The position numbers and the translations under genes were made by a program. Below, piece after piece: positions 20,131-28,399 of a stretch of DNA of 41,135 nt. Each line of letters begins with the position of its first letter. Position 1 is the stretch's first letter. Location of the stretch: the NCBI GenBank assembly GCA_027033775.1, contig JALVKL010000059.1:1-41135 (forward strand). The letters are read 5' to 3'. A model generated the notes under the pieces. It did not search any database. It was not told the origin of the DNA and saw only the letters and a list, made by a program, of their open reading frames with translations. The stretch is from a bacterium. Lineage in GTDB: Bacteria > Thermosulfidibacterota > Thermosulfidibacteria > Thermosulfidibacterales > Thermosulfidibacteraceae.

Positions 20131-20439
20131 TTATTTCAAGAGCTCCAATATTTTATTCCACTCTGATTCTGCGAATTTCTTACTCCCCTCTAAATTCTCC
20201 ATAAGAGCCCTTCCAGTTACAGTATTAGGGTCGTAATTCTCTTCCTCTAATATCTTATCCAAAGGATTGCTTGGCAATCCTTGATTATTCTGATTTCCAG
20301 CATTGTAATCAGAAGGAGGAACTAATCCCTGAAATCCAGAATCCTGTGGATTCTTATCATAATCCTCTTTAGGAGGATTATTTTTAGCCCCCAATATAGA
20401 CTTAATCAAACTATCTGTATCTATCTTTACAGATATCAT
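20131..20439 (-). CDS. hypothetical protein
   Basis: 102-aa ORF adjacent to TerL. Confidence 0.45.
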   Translation of the reverse strand: MISVKIDTDSLIKSILGAKNNPPKEDYDKNPQDSGFQGLVPPSDYNAGNQNNQGLPSNPLDKILEEENYDPNTVTGRALMENLEGSKKFAESEWNKILELLK

Positions 20440-20444
20440 TTGCC

Positions 20445-20702
20445 CTATCCTTTCTTCTTTCTTTTTCTCATCTCAGCAAAATTCTTAGCTAATACTGCTT
20501 CTTTCTTTACTGTTTTATTTTTACTCTTTAATCCCATCTCAATACATCCCATAGTGACTTTACTGAATCCATGCTGTCTACACCACTCTCTAAACTTCCC
20601 TTTAGTCCCTTTCCTCTCAATCTCTTTATTTACTCTCTGAGCCCATTTCTTATCTTCAGCCATTATCTCACCTCTATCAATCGTTCTGTGAACTTTGTTC
20701 AC
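20445..20702 (-). CDS. hypothetical basic protein
   Basis: 85 aa; overlaps upstream gene end; the likely start may be the internal ATG (MAEDKKWAQ...). Confidence 0.5.
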   Translation of the reverse strand: MNKVHRTIDRGEIMAEDKKWAQRVNKEIERKGTKGKFREWCRQHGFSKVTMGCIEMGLKSKNKTVKKEAVLAKNFAEMRKRKKKG

Positions 20703-21135
20703 AGTCTATATCAATTGTTTCTTTTACAGCATCTTCAGCTTCCTTTTGCCATAAATCAGCACTAAGCACTAAGTGCTTTTTAATATCTCTTCCAGATAGC
20801 TTTTGAGCTATCTCTGCAGCTTTAAATGAAACATCTGGAACTTTTTCTGGAGGGAGTTCTCCAGATTCTATAGAATCTATTACGCTCTGGAGAGCGATTA
20901 AAGAAAGGGTGTAAAACCCTTTAGAGAGAAATTTATCAATTTCTCCTGATTTTACTAAATCTTCTATTTCTTCGTCTGGTAAGCCAGTTAGTTCAGATAG
21001 ATGGCTAAGCCATTTATTATTTAAGCATAAGTCTGTAGGACTTGATTTTAATGCGGCAATAGTGGTGGCATCCTCTAAAGGTATCACCTTTTTATCTCTG
21101 TCTTGAATTAAATTCTTTAGAAATCCGTTATTCAT
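20677..21135 (-). CDS. putative terminase small subunit candidate / first late gene
   Basis: 152 aa, first gene of the leftward operon; helical; ends CEQSSQND from a palindrome. Confidence 0.35.
   Translation of the reverse strand: MNNGFLKNLIQDRDKKVIPLEDATTIAALKSSPTDLCLNNKWLSHLSELTGLPDEEIEDLVKSGEIDKFLSKGFYTLSLIALQSVIDSIESGELPPEKVPDVSFKAAEIAQKLSGRDIKKHLVLSADLWQKEAEDAVKETIDIDCEQSSQND
20686..20704. repeat. dispersed palindrome copy 6, covariant form CTGTGAAC TTT GTTCACAG
   Basis: Read as CEQSSQND* on -. Confidence 0.9.
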
Positions 21136-21196
21136 TTTAAATCCTTTATCCGTCTAAGGTAGAAATTTGGATTAATTTCTTTTAATCCCGTGATGT

Positions 21197-21225
21197 ATTA
21201 TATCACAAAACAAAAGTTTTGTCAA
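21197..21225 (-). promoter_or_regulatory. sigma70-type promoter for the leftward (late) operon: TTGACA-N17-TATAAT
   Basis: Reverse complement reads TTGACA AAACTTTTGTTTTGTGA TATAAT; spacer holds inverted repeat ACAAAAC/GTTTTGT. Confidence 0.8.
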
Positions 21226-22491
21226 GAAAATTTTTATTAAAATTTGTTAATGAATTTGTTCCATTTGGAACAATCTTAATCCATAATAGAATTATAATTC
21301 TATTATTAAATAAAATTGCCGTATACGGCAATGAGCCGTAAAATTTCGCATGATTTTATCAATTATAATGGTAAACCATTATAATATAATTACAATGCAA
21401 AAATCGCCAGATTTTTGGGGTTAAAATTGATTTTCAATTTTAAGAGGGAAAATAAAGCGAAATTCAAACAATTTTTAAATCGTAATGGTAAATCATTCAA
21501 AATGGAACTTTGTTCCAAATATGGCGATATGGTGGGATTATATGATATAATTATAATAATGTAGTGAGATAGATGGGATGGTGCAAGATAGATGTTTCCT
21601 CAACCGAAAGTAAACCGCTGGGGGTCATACCCCTATTCCTTCGGAATGATTATCGTTATCATTACTAAATCCCAAACCATGAATAATATTCATTATTACT
21701 AATGACTAAAGTCATGGCTAAAAGCAATTATCCGTTTATTATTCTAACGGCTCATAAGAGCCGTTAATATTATTCGTTTATATATACCGATGGAATCGGT
21801 CTTTGACCGATAGAAATGGCTCATTAGAGCCATATTGTATACAATGTGCAACGATTTTTCAAATTGAATAATTTCAATTAGTTATGACCTCTAACTCAAA
21901 AAACACAGTGAAAATTTTCACAAGAAAATTAATTAACAAAATTTAACAAGATTGTTCCATTCGGAACAATCTAACGAAATTCGATAGAATTTTAATAAAA
22001 TCAAGTATTTACAAAACATCAAGTTTTGTAATACAATTGCAAAAATTCATTAAAATTCAAAATTTACATTTTGTAAATGGCACGATTTTTGCCCGAAAAT
22101 TGCCATTCTAAATATTTGAAATCATTGAAAAATTTTTACTTCGCATAATATTTTATATGCACTAGAACAGTGTTTTACATGTAAACACTAATAAAATCAA
22201 TACGTTAAAAAACTACAACTTTTTTAAGCTATGAACTGCGTTCATATTGACACACCACTTTTTATTTTTTATTAATATTAATAATTATTATTATTTTTAG
22301 TATATCTATAATATATATATATTTTGAAGTTGTAATACAACTTCGTTGTATGGCAATATATTGCCATTATTGATATAGATGCCGTTTACTCTATATTTTC
22401 AATACCTTACGGCATTTTTAATGATATAATTCACAATCAAATTAAATTTTATTAATGTATCAAAAAATCATATTTTTTAGGCAAAAAATAC

Positions 22492-22520
22492 TTGACAAGT
22501 TTAAAAAACTTGTGTATATC
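22492..22520 (+). promoter_or_regulatory. rightward early promoter candidate TTGACA-N17-TATATC
   Basis: TTGACA 22492-22497; TATATC 22515-22520 (a TATAAT overlaps at 22521); spacer inverted repeat ACAAGTTT AAA AAACTTGT. Confidence 0.6.
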
Positions 22521-22607
22521 TATAATAGATAAAAATCGTGGATTTTTATAATCGTTGCATCCAAACGGTCAAATGACCGTTGGAAATAAAAACAGTGAGG
22601 TAATACC

Positions 22608-22940
22608 ATGAAAAATGTTAGACCAACAAAATTTACACAAAAAGTTTTAGAAAATTGCAACACTAACCCGATTGCCGTTATCACCACATTGAAAAGGAAT
22701 TTTTGTGATGATTTAATCATGTATGCGGTCAATGTAATCTTACAAAGAGAGTGCGCAGGTCTAAAGGATGATTCGGACAAGCTCAATGTTGCGTCAGAAC
22801 GATTACAAGCAATGCTAAATGGACAATGGACAAGGACTCGACAAAGCATCACAGATATTAAGAAAAAAGCAATTGAAGAACTATTAAATGCCTTACCAGA
22901 AGACCTTAGAAAGGCAATCAAGGAAAAGGCAGGGATATAA
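22608..22940 (+). CDS. hypothetical early protein
   Basis: 110 aa, first rightward gene. Confidence 0.6.
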   Translation: MKNVRPTKFTQKVLENCNTNPIAVITTLKRNFCDDLIMYAVNVILQRECAGLKDDSDKLNVASERLQAMLNGQWTRTRQSITDIKKKAIEELLNALPEDLRKAIKEKAGI

Positions 22941-23008
22941 TCCCTGCCCTAAAGTTATTTCTCCTAAAGGTCTCATTAAATGGCTTTAAGCCAGAGGCTT
23001 TTGGGAGA

Positions 23009-23027
23009 CTGGGAACAGTGTTCCCAG
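23009..23027. repeat. dispersed palindrome copy 7
   Basis: CTGGGAACAGTGTTCCCAG, intergenic. Confidence 0.9.
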
Positions 23028-23063
23028 ATTTTTATTAAAATCTGTATAAAGGAGGAATTTAAG

Positions 23064-23204
23064 ATGAATATCAAGAAAGAGATTACTTGGAACAATGTGT
23101 TCTTTTATGTCTACAAGGTGCATCAGAGATTTGCTAATGCAAATAGGTTATTAGAAAACTATAAGCTTCCAGAACAAAGAAAATCTTTATTAAAAAGAGG
23201 ATAA
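23064..23204 (+). CDS. small hypothetical protein (46 aa)
   Basis: ATG 23064 preceded by AAAGGAGGAATTTAAG; start trimmed from track ORF. Confidence 0.55.
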   Translation: MNIKKEITWNNVFFYVYKVHQRFANANRLLENYKLPEQRKSLLKRG

Positions 23205-23281
23205 AGGCTTGTGAGAGCCTTTTATGGAAGTTTAGAGAGATTTTAGGGAAGTGCTAAAAGCACTTGGAAAGGAGGATTGCA

Positions 23282-23770
23282 ATGAGGTCTGATTTAAAGT
23301 ATTATATTGAAGGAAAGTATGCTTGCCAAAAACTTGGTAGGCATACTTGGGTTTCTGATGACGGTCTCTACATTTACTGTAGAGACAAAGTGCTAAGTCT
23401 TTCGCCAGGAAGCACTCTTCCTACAGGGCTTTATCTCTGGATTTTCCCAGACAAAGTGTTTGTAGAAATGGTTAAGGATTTGGAGCAGATTAAGTTCAAT
23501 TCTGAAATTGACCCTGTCTCTTTGGGAACAGAGCTCCGTTTGAAAAAGGTCTGTTTTCCTAATCTTCATAAAAAGAGCTTTTTAGAGCTCTTATCTCTAT
23601 TTGAAGCATCTGTTGAGAAAAAGTGCCATTTCTGGGAGATTGTTTCAAACTGGCCTCTTACAGAAGAGCGGGATAGGAGGCTACAAAACATGTTCACCGT
23701 AGCCTGTTATCTGAGAGAGGTGCTAAGAGGAGAATTATTGAGGAGGATTAATCATGAGACTGATATTTAA
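23282..23770 (+). CDS. hypothetical protein
   Basis: ATG 23282 after GGAAAGGAGG; start trimmed from track. Confidence 0.6.
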   Translation: MRSDLKYYIEGKYACQKLGRHTWVSDDGLYIYCRDKVLSLSPGSTLPTGLYLWIFPDKVFVEMVKDLEQIKFNSEIDPVSLGTELRLKKVCFPNLHKKSFLELLSLFEASVEKKCHFWEIVSNWPLTEERDRRLQNMFTVACYLREVLRGELLRRINHETDI

Positions 23771-23981
23771 AACTGATGATTTCAAGGAAATCAAGAGAAT
23801 AATGGACTATCTTCAGGGTAGTCCATTCATGAGAATCTCTTTCGATGGCTCTTATTATAGGCTTAGAGCTAAGGTTTACAAACTTGATTCTTTAAAAGAA
23901 TGTCCATTCTTGTTAAGAATTGAATTTAAGCCTGATATGTTTACTCACACGAATAAAATCTTAATAAGAAAGGAGGTTTAA
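23754..23981 (+). CDS. hypothetical protein
   Basis: 75 aa, overlapping upstream gene; RBS-like GAGGAGG upstream. Confidence 0.55.
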   Translation: MRLIFKTDDFKEIKRIMDYLQGSPFMRISFDGSYYRLRAKVYKLDSLKECPFLLRIEFKPDMFTHTNKILIRKEV

Positions 23982-23982
23982 C

Positions 23983-24450
23983 ATGAACCTAAAAGAATTA
24001 GACAAAGCTTTAAAGAAGCTTAGAAAGGAAGAGCTTATAGAGCTCCTTGATTCATTTATGTCTGGGAAGCAAAGGATTATTGAGAATCTTGTTAAAAACT
24101 GTTCTTACTGGATTAATGACGACACTAATCTTTTAAAAAGATTTGACAAAGTGACTTTAAGAGAAGGTTTAAAGTGCATCATAGTTGTTACTGGCTTTCC
24201 TTATGTAATAAAACCTTTCACCTGTATCGACTGCCCTTTCTGCATAATTCTTAATAAAGAATGTTATGTTTGTCCTTATGGACAAAAGAAAGGATTATGT
24301 TCTGATTCTGGTTCAGAGTTTGATTATATCACGGAAGAAATAGATGCATACTGCTTAAATGAGAGCCTACACGACGACCTTAGAAATTTTTATGAAAGAT
24401 GGCATGCCAGAGTAATCCAATTCTTATATGAAAAGGAGGCTATATCATGA
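23983..24450 (+). CDS. cysteine-cluster family protein, copy 1
   Basis: CPFCIILNKECYVCPYGQKKGLC; RBS AGGAGGTTTAAC-ATG. Confidence 0.65.
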   Translation: MNLKELDKALKKLRKEELIELLDSFMSGKQRIIENLVKNCSYWINDDTNLLKRFDKVTLREGLKCIIVVTGFPYVIKPFTCIDCPFCIILNKECYVCPYGQKKGLCSDSGSEFDYITEEIDAYCLNESLHDDLRNFYERWHARVIQFLYEKEAIS

Positions 24451-25250
24451 GCTTAAAATTCAAAGAACCAATCAAAGGTTTCCACCTTGAAATCAAAGAG
24501 GTTGCTCTAAGCAACCTCGAAATTCCTTCTCAACAGAGAAGACTTAGACCTACTAATCTTAAAAGATTAGAATCAAGTATTGAATTCACTGGATTTTGGT
24601 CTGTTCCAATTGTAATCTCCGCAGGAGATTACTATGAAGTAATTGATGGACAGCATCGGGTTGAGGCTTTAAAAAGTTTTTTAAAAGAAAAGCTTGGAAA
24701 GACTGAAGATGCGGTTAAGATTCCTGTTCTTATCGTTCCAGAACATTTCAAGAATATTCCTCTTCACTTTAACTTAGAAGAGAAGGATGACCTTAAAGAT
24801 AAGGGACAAAAGATTTACCTTTTGTATATGGATTTATTAGAAGAATGTCCAGATAAAGACGAATCAGAGGCTTTGAATGTGGCTACGGTATTCAATCCTT
24901 ATTTAATTCCTATCGGATTCAGTTATCAGGAATATGATTTAAACTCAGGGAGTTTAATAGAGCCTTTCGCTAAGAAATTTATGGGTTCTATTTTTAAGCC
25001 TCTAAAAGAGGCTGTTGAAATCCGCCGACAGCAAGCTGAAAGTCTAAAAGACTTAGAATCGTTGATTCTTGAAACATCTGATGCTTACAGCATAAAGGAT
25101 TATCTTCTAAAGAAAGCAATATTAACAAAGTCCATAACTTCGATATGGGGAAGGAAAAGATATATTGAAGAGGATTGGGAAAATGCTCTTAACATGATAA
25201 AAGCTAAAATTATAGAGACTGATTGGAGCTTCTTATCAAAATTTGTTTAG
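24447..25250 (+). CDS. ParB-like domain protein
   Basis: VALSNLEIPSQQRRLRPTNLKRLESSIEFTGFWSVPIVISAGDYYEVIDGQHRVEALKSF. Confidence 0.65.
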   Translation: MSLKFKEPIKGFHLEIKEVALSNLEIPSQQRRLRPTNLKRLESSIEFTGFWSVPIVISAGDYYEVIDGQHRVEALKSFLKEKLGKTEDAVKIPVLIVPEHFKNIPLHFNLEEKDDLKDKGQKIYLLYMDLLEECPDKDESEALNVATVFNPYLIPIGFSYQEYDLNSGSLIEPFAKKFMGSIFKPLKEAVEIRRQQAESLKDLESLILETSDAYSIKDYLLKKAILTKSITSIWGRKRYIEEDWENALNMIKAKIIETDWSFLSKFV

Positions 25251-25252
25251 TG

Positions 25253-25271
25253 CTGGGAACTCTGTTCCCAG
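25253..25271. repeat. dispersed palindrome copy 8
   Basis: CTGGGAACTCTGTTCCCAG directly after the ParB-like stop. Confidence 0.9.
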
Positions 25272-25293
25272 ACCATTACAAAGGAGGTTTAAA

Positions 25294-25797
25294 CTGGATG
25301 CTTTAGATTTAAGAAGTAATATTAACAATCTTCAAAAGAGTGATATTATATGGCTCTTAGATAGATTTATGTGGAAGAAGCAAAGTGTTATAAAGACTTA
25401 CATTAATTCTTGTAAATCATATGATTACTGGACTGATAAGGATTATAAGAAGATTTTATCTTCTTATAAGAAGAGAGAGCTTAGTAAGATGCTTTATATA
25501 TTATTAACGATATTAAGAGGAGTGAGTTATACAGATGCTGATTTATTTAGTGCATTTGATTGTCCGTTTTGTATATTTCATTACTCAGACTGCACAAGTT
25601 GCAGATACGGAGAGGTTAAGGGGAAATGCTTTGAAAGAGATAGCGTTTATTCTATCTTATGTGATGTTCTGGATAATAAGCCAGACGACGATGTGGAGTT
25701 GTTCTATAAAGAACTTAGACAAGCAGAGTTAGATTGGTGTCACCAAACAATGCACTTTATAACGGAGGTATGTAAAAATGAAGCCACTCGAGATTAG
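25294..25797 (+). CDS. cysteine-cluster family protein, copy 2 (apparent CTG start, or TTG at 25243)
   Basis: CPFCIFHYSDCTSCRYGEVKGKC; AGGAGG at 25282-25287 six nt before CTG 25294; track ORF begins at TTG 25243. Confidence 0.5.
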   Translation: MDALDLRSNINNLQKSDIIWLLDRFMWKKQSVIKTYINSCKSYDYWTDKDYKKILSSYKKRELSKMLYILLTILRGVSYTDADLFSAFDCPFCIFHYSDCTSCRYGEVKGKCFERDSVYSILCDVLDNKPDDDVELFYKELRQAELDWCHQTMHFITEVCKNEATRD

Positions 25798-26205
25798 AGA
25801 AGGTTTAAAGAGGATGAAGAGAGCAAGATTAAGGCATCTTTTATCTTACTTGTTAGATAGGAAAGGGACTGTTATAAGAAAGAGGCTTTTGGTTGAAGGA
25901 TTTTGGGAAGAGGAGGATGAAGTCTTATTCAAGAAGTATCGTAAAGAAGAGCTTGTAGAGACAATTACTATTATGCTCTATTCATTACAAACAGCAGAAG
26001 CCCTTTCTGCATTTTAGAGTCAATTAATTGTCCAGAATGTCCTTATGGGAGAGAAAAGGGTATCTGCTGGAGAAAAGATTCTGTGTATGGAAGGATAAGG
26101 GAAGCTCGAAAGATTCTTGGGGATGGTGTTGTAGGAGAGATTAAAGTTGTGGAGGAAGAATGGAGAGACCTTGTACTCACTTGGATACAAAAAGTAAATA
26201 TGTGA
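25778..26205 (+). pseudogene. cysteine-cluster family, copy 3, frame-disrupted with loss of the CPFC half-motif
   Basis: MKPLEIREG...ALSAF* followed in another frame by (LE)SINCPECPYGREKGICWRKDSVYGRIREA...; ends TGA 26205. Confidence 0.6.
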
Positions 26206-26233
26206 GAAGCTTTAAAACAGGAGGTAAAAGGAA

Positions 26234-26683
26234 ATGAGACCAACTGAAGTAAGAAAAGCTCTGAAAGAGCTTAAAAAGAGTGAATTAAAGGTCATCATTG
26301 ATAACCTTATGAAAAGGAAGTCTAAAGCTATTGAAAAGCATTTAAAGATTAGGAGCTATTGGCTTGACGGAGACATTAAACTTTTGGATAAGTATTCAAA
26401 AGAAGAGCTTGTAGACGTTATCTTTATAATGCTTCATACAGTTCACTTAGGGAAGGCTTTGGGAGTTTCTGATTGCCCTTTCTGTTTATTAGAAGGAAGT
26501 GTTTGCCTTGAGTGTCCTTATGCCAGAGAAAAAGGATTTTGCACCTTTCCTGCGAATGATTCCGTATTTAGAAGAATCCAGAACGCTGCAGAGTCATATG
26601 GATATGACTTTGAAGATGACATTAAGAATGAAGAAATAGACTGGAGAAGAAGTGTATTACAAGCTTTACAAAGAAGATTATAA
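26234..26683 (+). CDS. cysteine-cluster family protein, copy 4
   Basis: CPFCLLEGSVCLECPYAREKGFC. Confidence 0.65.
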   Translation: MRPTEVRKALKELKKSELKVIIDNLMKRKSKAIEKHLKIRSYWLDGDIKLLDKYSKEELVDVIFIMLHTVHLGKALGVSDCPFCLLEGSVCLECPYAREKGFCTFPANDSVFRRIQNAAESYGYDFEDDIKNEEIDWRRSVLQALQRRL

Positions 26684-26699
26684 GAAAGGAGGAATTAAA

Positions 26700-27017
26700 A
26701 TGAAAATCAAAGATTTCTTAATCAGAACCAAAAAAGAGAACCTTTTTAGAAGAGCGTTTGTAGATGCTTTAGATGAAGCTTTAAGAGAAAAGCTTGGATG
26801 GGGCTACTATTCTTGTTATCATGACCATACCAATACTTTATCAATCTGCTTCTCTGAAACCTATACTTCAGAAATCTATTCTATGGAGATTAAACTTGAT
26901 TCTGAAGAGAATCTTAAAATTGTTATGGTAGAAGAAGGATTCCCAAAAGAATCAATTCCAGTAGTAAACTATATTATAAGGTCTTTTAATTTTAAAACTA
27001 AAAGAAAGGAGGACTAA
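26700..27017 (+). CDS. hypothetical protein
   Basis: ATG 26700 after AAAGGAGGAATTAAA. Confidence 0.6.
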   Translation: MKIKDFLIRTKKENLFRRAFVDALDEALREKLGWGYYSCYHDHTNTLSICFSETYTSEIYSMEIKLDSEENLKIVMVEEGFPKESIPVVNYIIRSFNFKTKRKED

Positions 27018-27021
27018 GAAA

Positions 27022-27256
27022 ATGTTATCAAAAGAAGAATTTAAAAGACTTTTAATTTCAAAGGCTCTTGATAGAGCTCAGCAGGTAGTAAAAGACATTT
27101 CTAAAGGAAATGGTCAGCTTGAGGCTGGACTCTTTTTGGCTGATTGAATTTGAACTTGGGTTAGATGAAGCTCTAAAAGAAACTACTGGAAAAGAAGTAT
27201 CTTTCAAAGACATCTTATATGAATTCTACCAGAATTCATTTGAAGAAAAGAATTAA
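27022..27256 (+). pseudogene. small ORF split by a +1 frame change at a T5 run
   Basis: MLSKEEFKRLLISKALDRAQQVVKDISKGNGQLEAGLF|LAD* ; the other frame continues WLIEFELGLDEALKETTGKEVSFKDILYEFYQNSFEEKN*. Confidence 0.5.
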
Positions 27257-27269
27257 AGGGAGGTTTGAT

Positions 27270-27470
27270 ATGTGCTATCTACCAAAAGGAACTTGTCCAT
27301 ATCAAGACCCCGTAACAGGGGTCTGTAATGGGACTCCGCCAATAGACTGCTATTGGCGACTTGAAGAAGATTTAGATTCAAATGAAGACTTTTATAACGA
27401 AGGATATCAAGTGAGCTGGGAACTCTGTTCCCAGAACGATTTTGATAGAGAGTATAAAATGGAGGATTAA
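27270..27470 (+). CDS. small Cys-containing protein with palindrome-encoded WELCSQND
   Basis: ATG 27270 after GGGAGGTTTGAT; MCYLPKGTCPYQDPVTGVCNG. Confidence 0.55.
   Translation: MCYLPKGTCPYQDPVTGVCNGTPPIDCYWRLEEDLDSNEDFYNEGYQVSWELCSQNDFDREYKMED
27416..27434. repeat. dispersed palindrome copy 9 (in coding, WELCSQND on +)
   Basis: CTGGGAACTCTGTTCCCAG followed by AACGAT. Confidence 0.9.
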
Positions 27471-27472
27471 AG

Positions 27473-27931
27473 ATGACTCTTCTTAAACTAAGAAGGAGAT
27501 TAGAAAGGTTGGATAAAGAAGAGCTTGTAGAAGCTCTCCATCTTTATCTGACTAAAAAGAATAGTGCTATAGAGCACTATGATTTTGATGTAGGATATTG
27601 GACGTCTGAAGATAAGAAGATTCTTGAGAATCTTTGTTTGGTAGAATTAAGGGAGATGCTTTATGCTTTAATGGTTGTTCTTCCAAGAGCAACGGATGCT
27701 TTATGTTCTGCAGATTGTCCTTTTTGTCTCTATTACAGAGACAATTGTATGGTTTGCCCTTATGGTAAAGTTAAAGGGATTTGTAGAGAAGATAGGTCTG
27801 TTTATAAGAAATTGGTGAGAATGACTAAAGAAGCTGGAGATAGAGTAAAAGATGATTTAAGGTTGTATGTAAGGGCAGAAGAATTACATTGGATAAATGT
27901 ATTTATGATGTATCTTGGGAAGGAGGATTAA
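27473..27931 (+). CDS. cysteine-cluster family protein, copy 5
   Basis: CPFCLYYRDNCMVCPYGKVKGIC. Confidence 0.65.
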   Translation: MTLLKLRRRLERLDKEELVEALHLYLTKKNSAIEHYDFDVGYWTSEDKKILENLCLVELREMLYALMVVLPRATDALCSADCPFCLYYRDNCMVCPYGKVKGICREDRSVYKKLVRMTKEAGDRVKDDLRLYVRAEELHWINVFMMYLGKED

Positions 27932-27932
27932 A

Positions 27933-28367
27933 ATGAAAAGTAAACTTTTGGAAAAAGTTTTAAATCAGAAAATAAGCAAAGCTTTATATGAATATGATAA
28001 TTTATATCCTAACGAAGTTAAATTTACTGATATGAGAAGATTGATTAAATGGGTCTCTATTGAAGATTCCATCTTCAATGCTATAGAGCATTGGGCTTCT
28101 GAGAGAGGCTTGATTCCAGTCTTCCACAAAGACCAAATAAGAAATCAGTTTATCAAACTGATAGAAGAGATTGGAGAGCTTTCAAAAGCTTTTCAAGAGC
28201 ATAATCATTCTGATATTAAGGATGCAATTGGAGATTGCATAGTGGTCTTAACAGTATTAAGTTGTCAGCTTGGATATAATCTTGGGGAGATTATGGATGA
28301 TGTTCTATCGGAGATAGAACAGAGAACAGGTGTTGTAAAAGAAGGGATATTTGTTAAAGATAAGTGA
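27933..28367 (+). CDS. MazG-like nucleotide pyrophosphohydrolase
   Basis: QFIKLIEEIGELSKAF...DIKDAIGDCIVVLTVLSCQLG (ExxE / DxxxD layout). Confidence 0.65.
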   Translation: MKSKLLEKVLNQKISKALYEYDNLYPNEVKFTDMRRLIKWVSIEDSIFNAIEHWASERGLIPVFHKDQIRNQFIKLIEEIGELSKAFQEHNHSDIKDAIGDCIVVLTVLSCQLGYNLGEIMDDVLSEIEQRTGVVKEGIFVKDK

Positions 28368-28399
28368 TTTTAATCACAAGAAAATTAATAAATTTTAAT

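Larger units (their letters stand above)
21136..22607. promoter_or_regulatory. AT-rich divergent non-coding control region, hairpin array; possible origin
   Basis: No credible ORF over ~1.47 kb; many perfect palindromes; divergent promoters at both ends. Confidence 0.7.

Noticed and set aside
22520-22921. Minus-strand ORF 22520..22921
   Set aside because: Overlaps the plus-strand early gene 22608..22940 completely, and lies downstream of the rightward promoter candidate; no RBS evidence.
23525-23540. GGGAACAGAGCTCCG as another copy of the dispersed palindrome
   Set aside because: Only part of the arms match and pairing is poor; treated as chance or a decayed copy, not counted.
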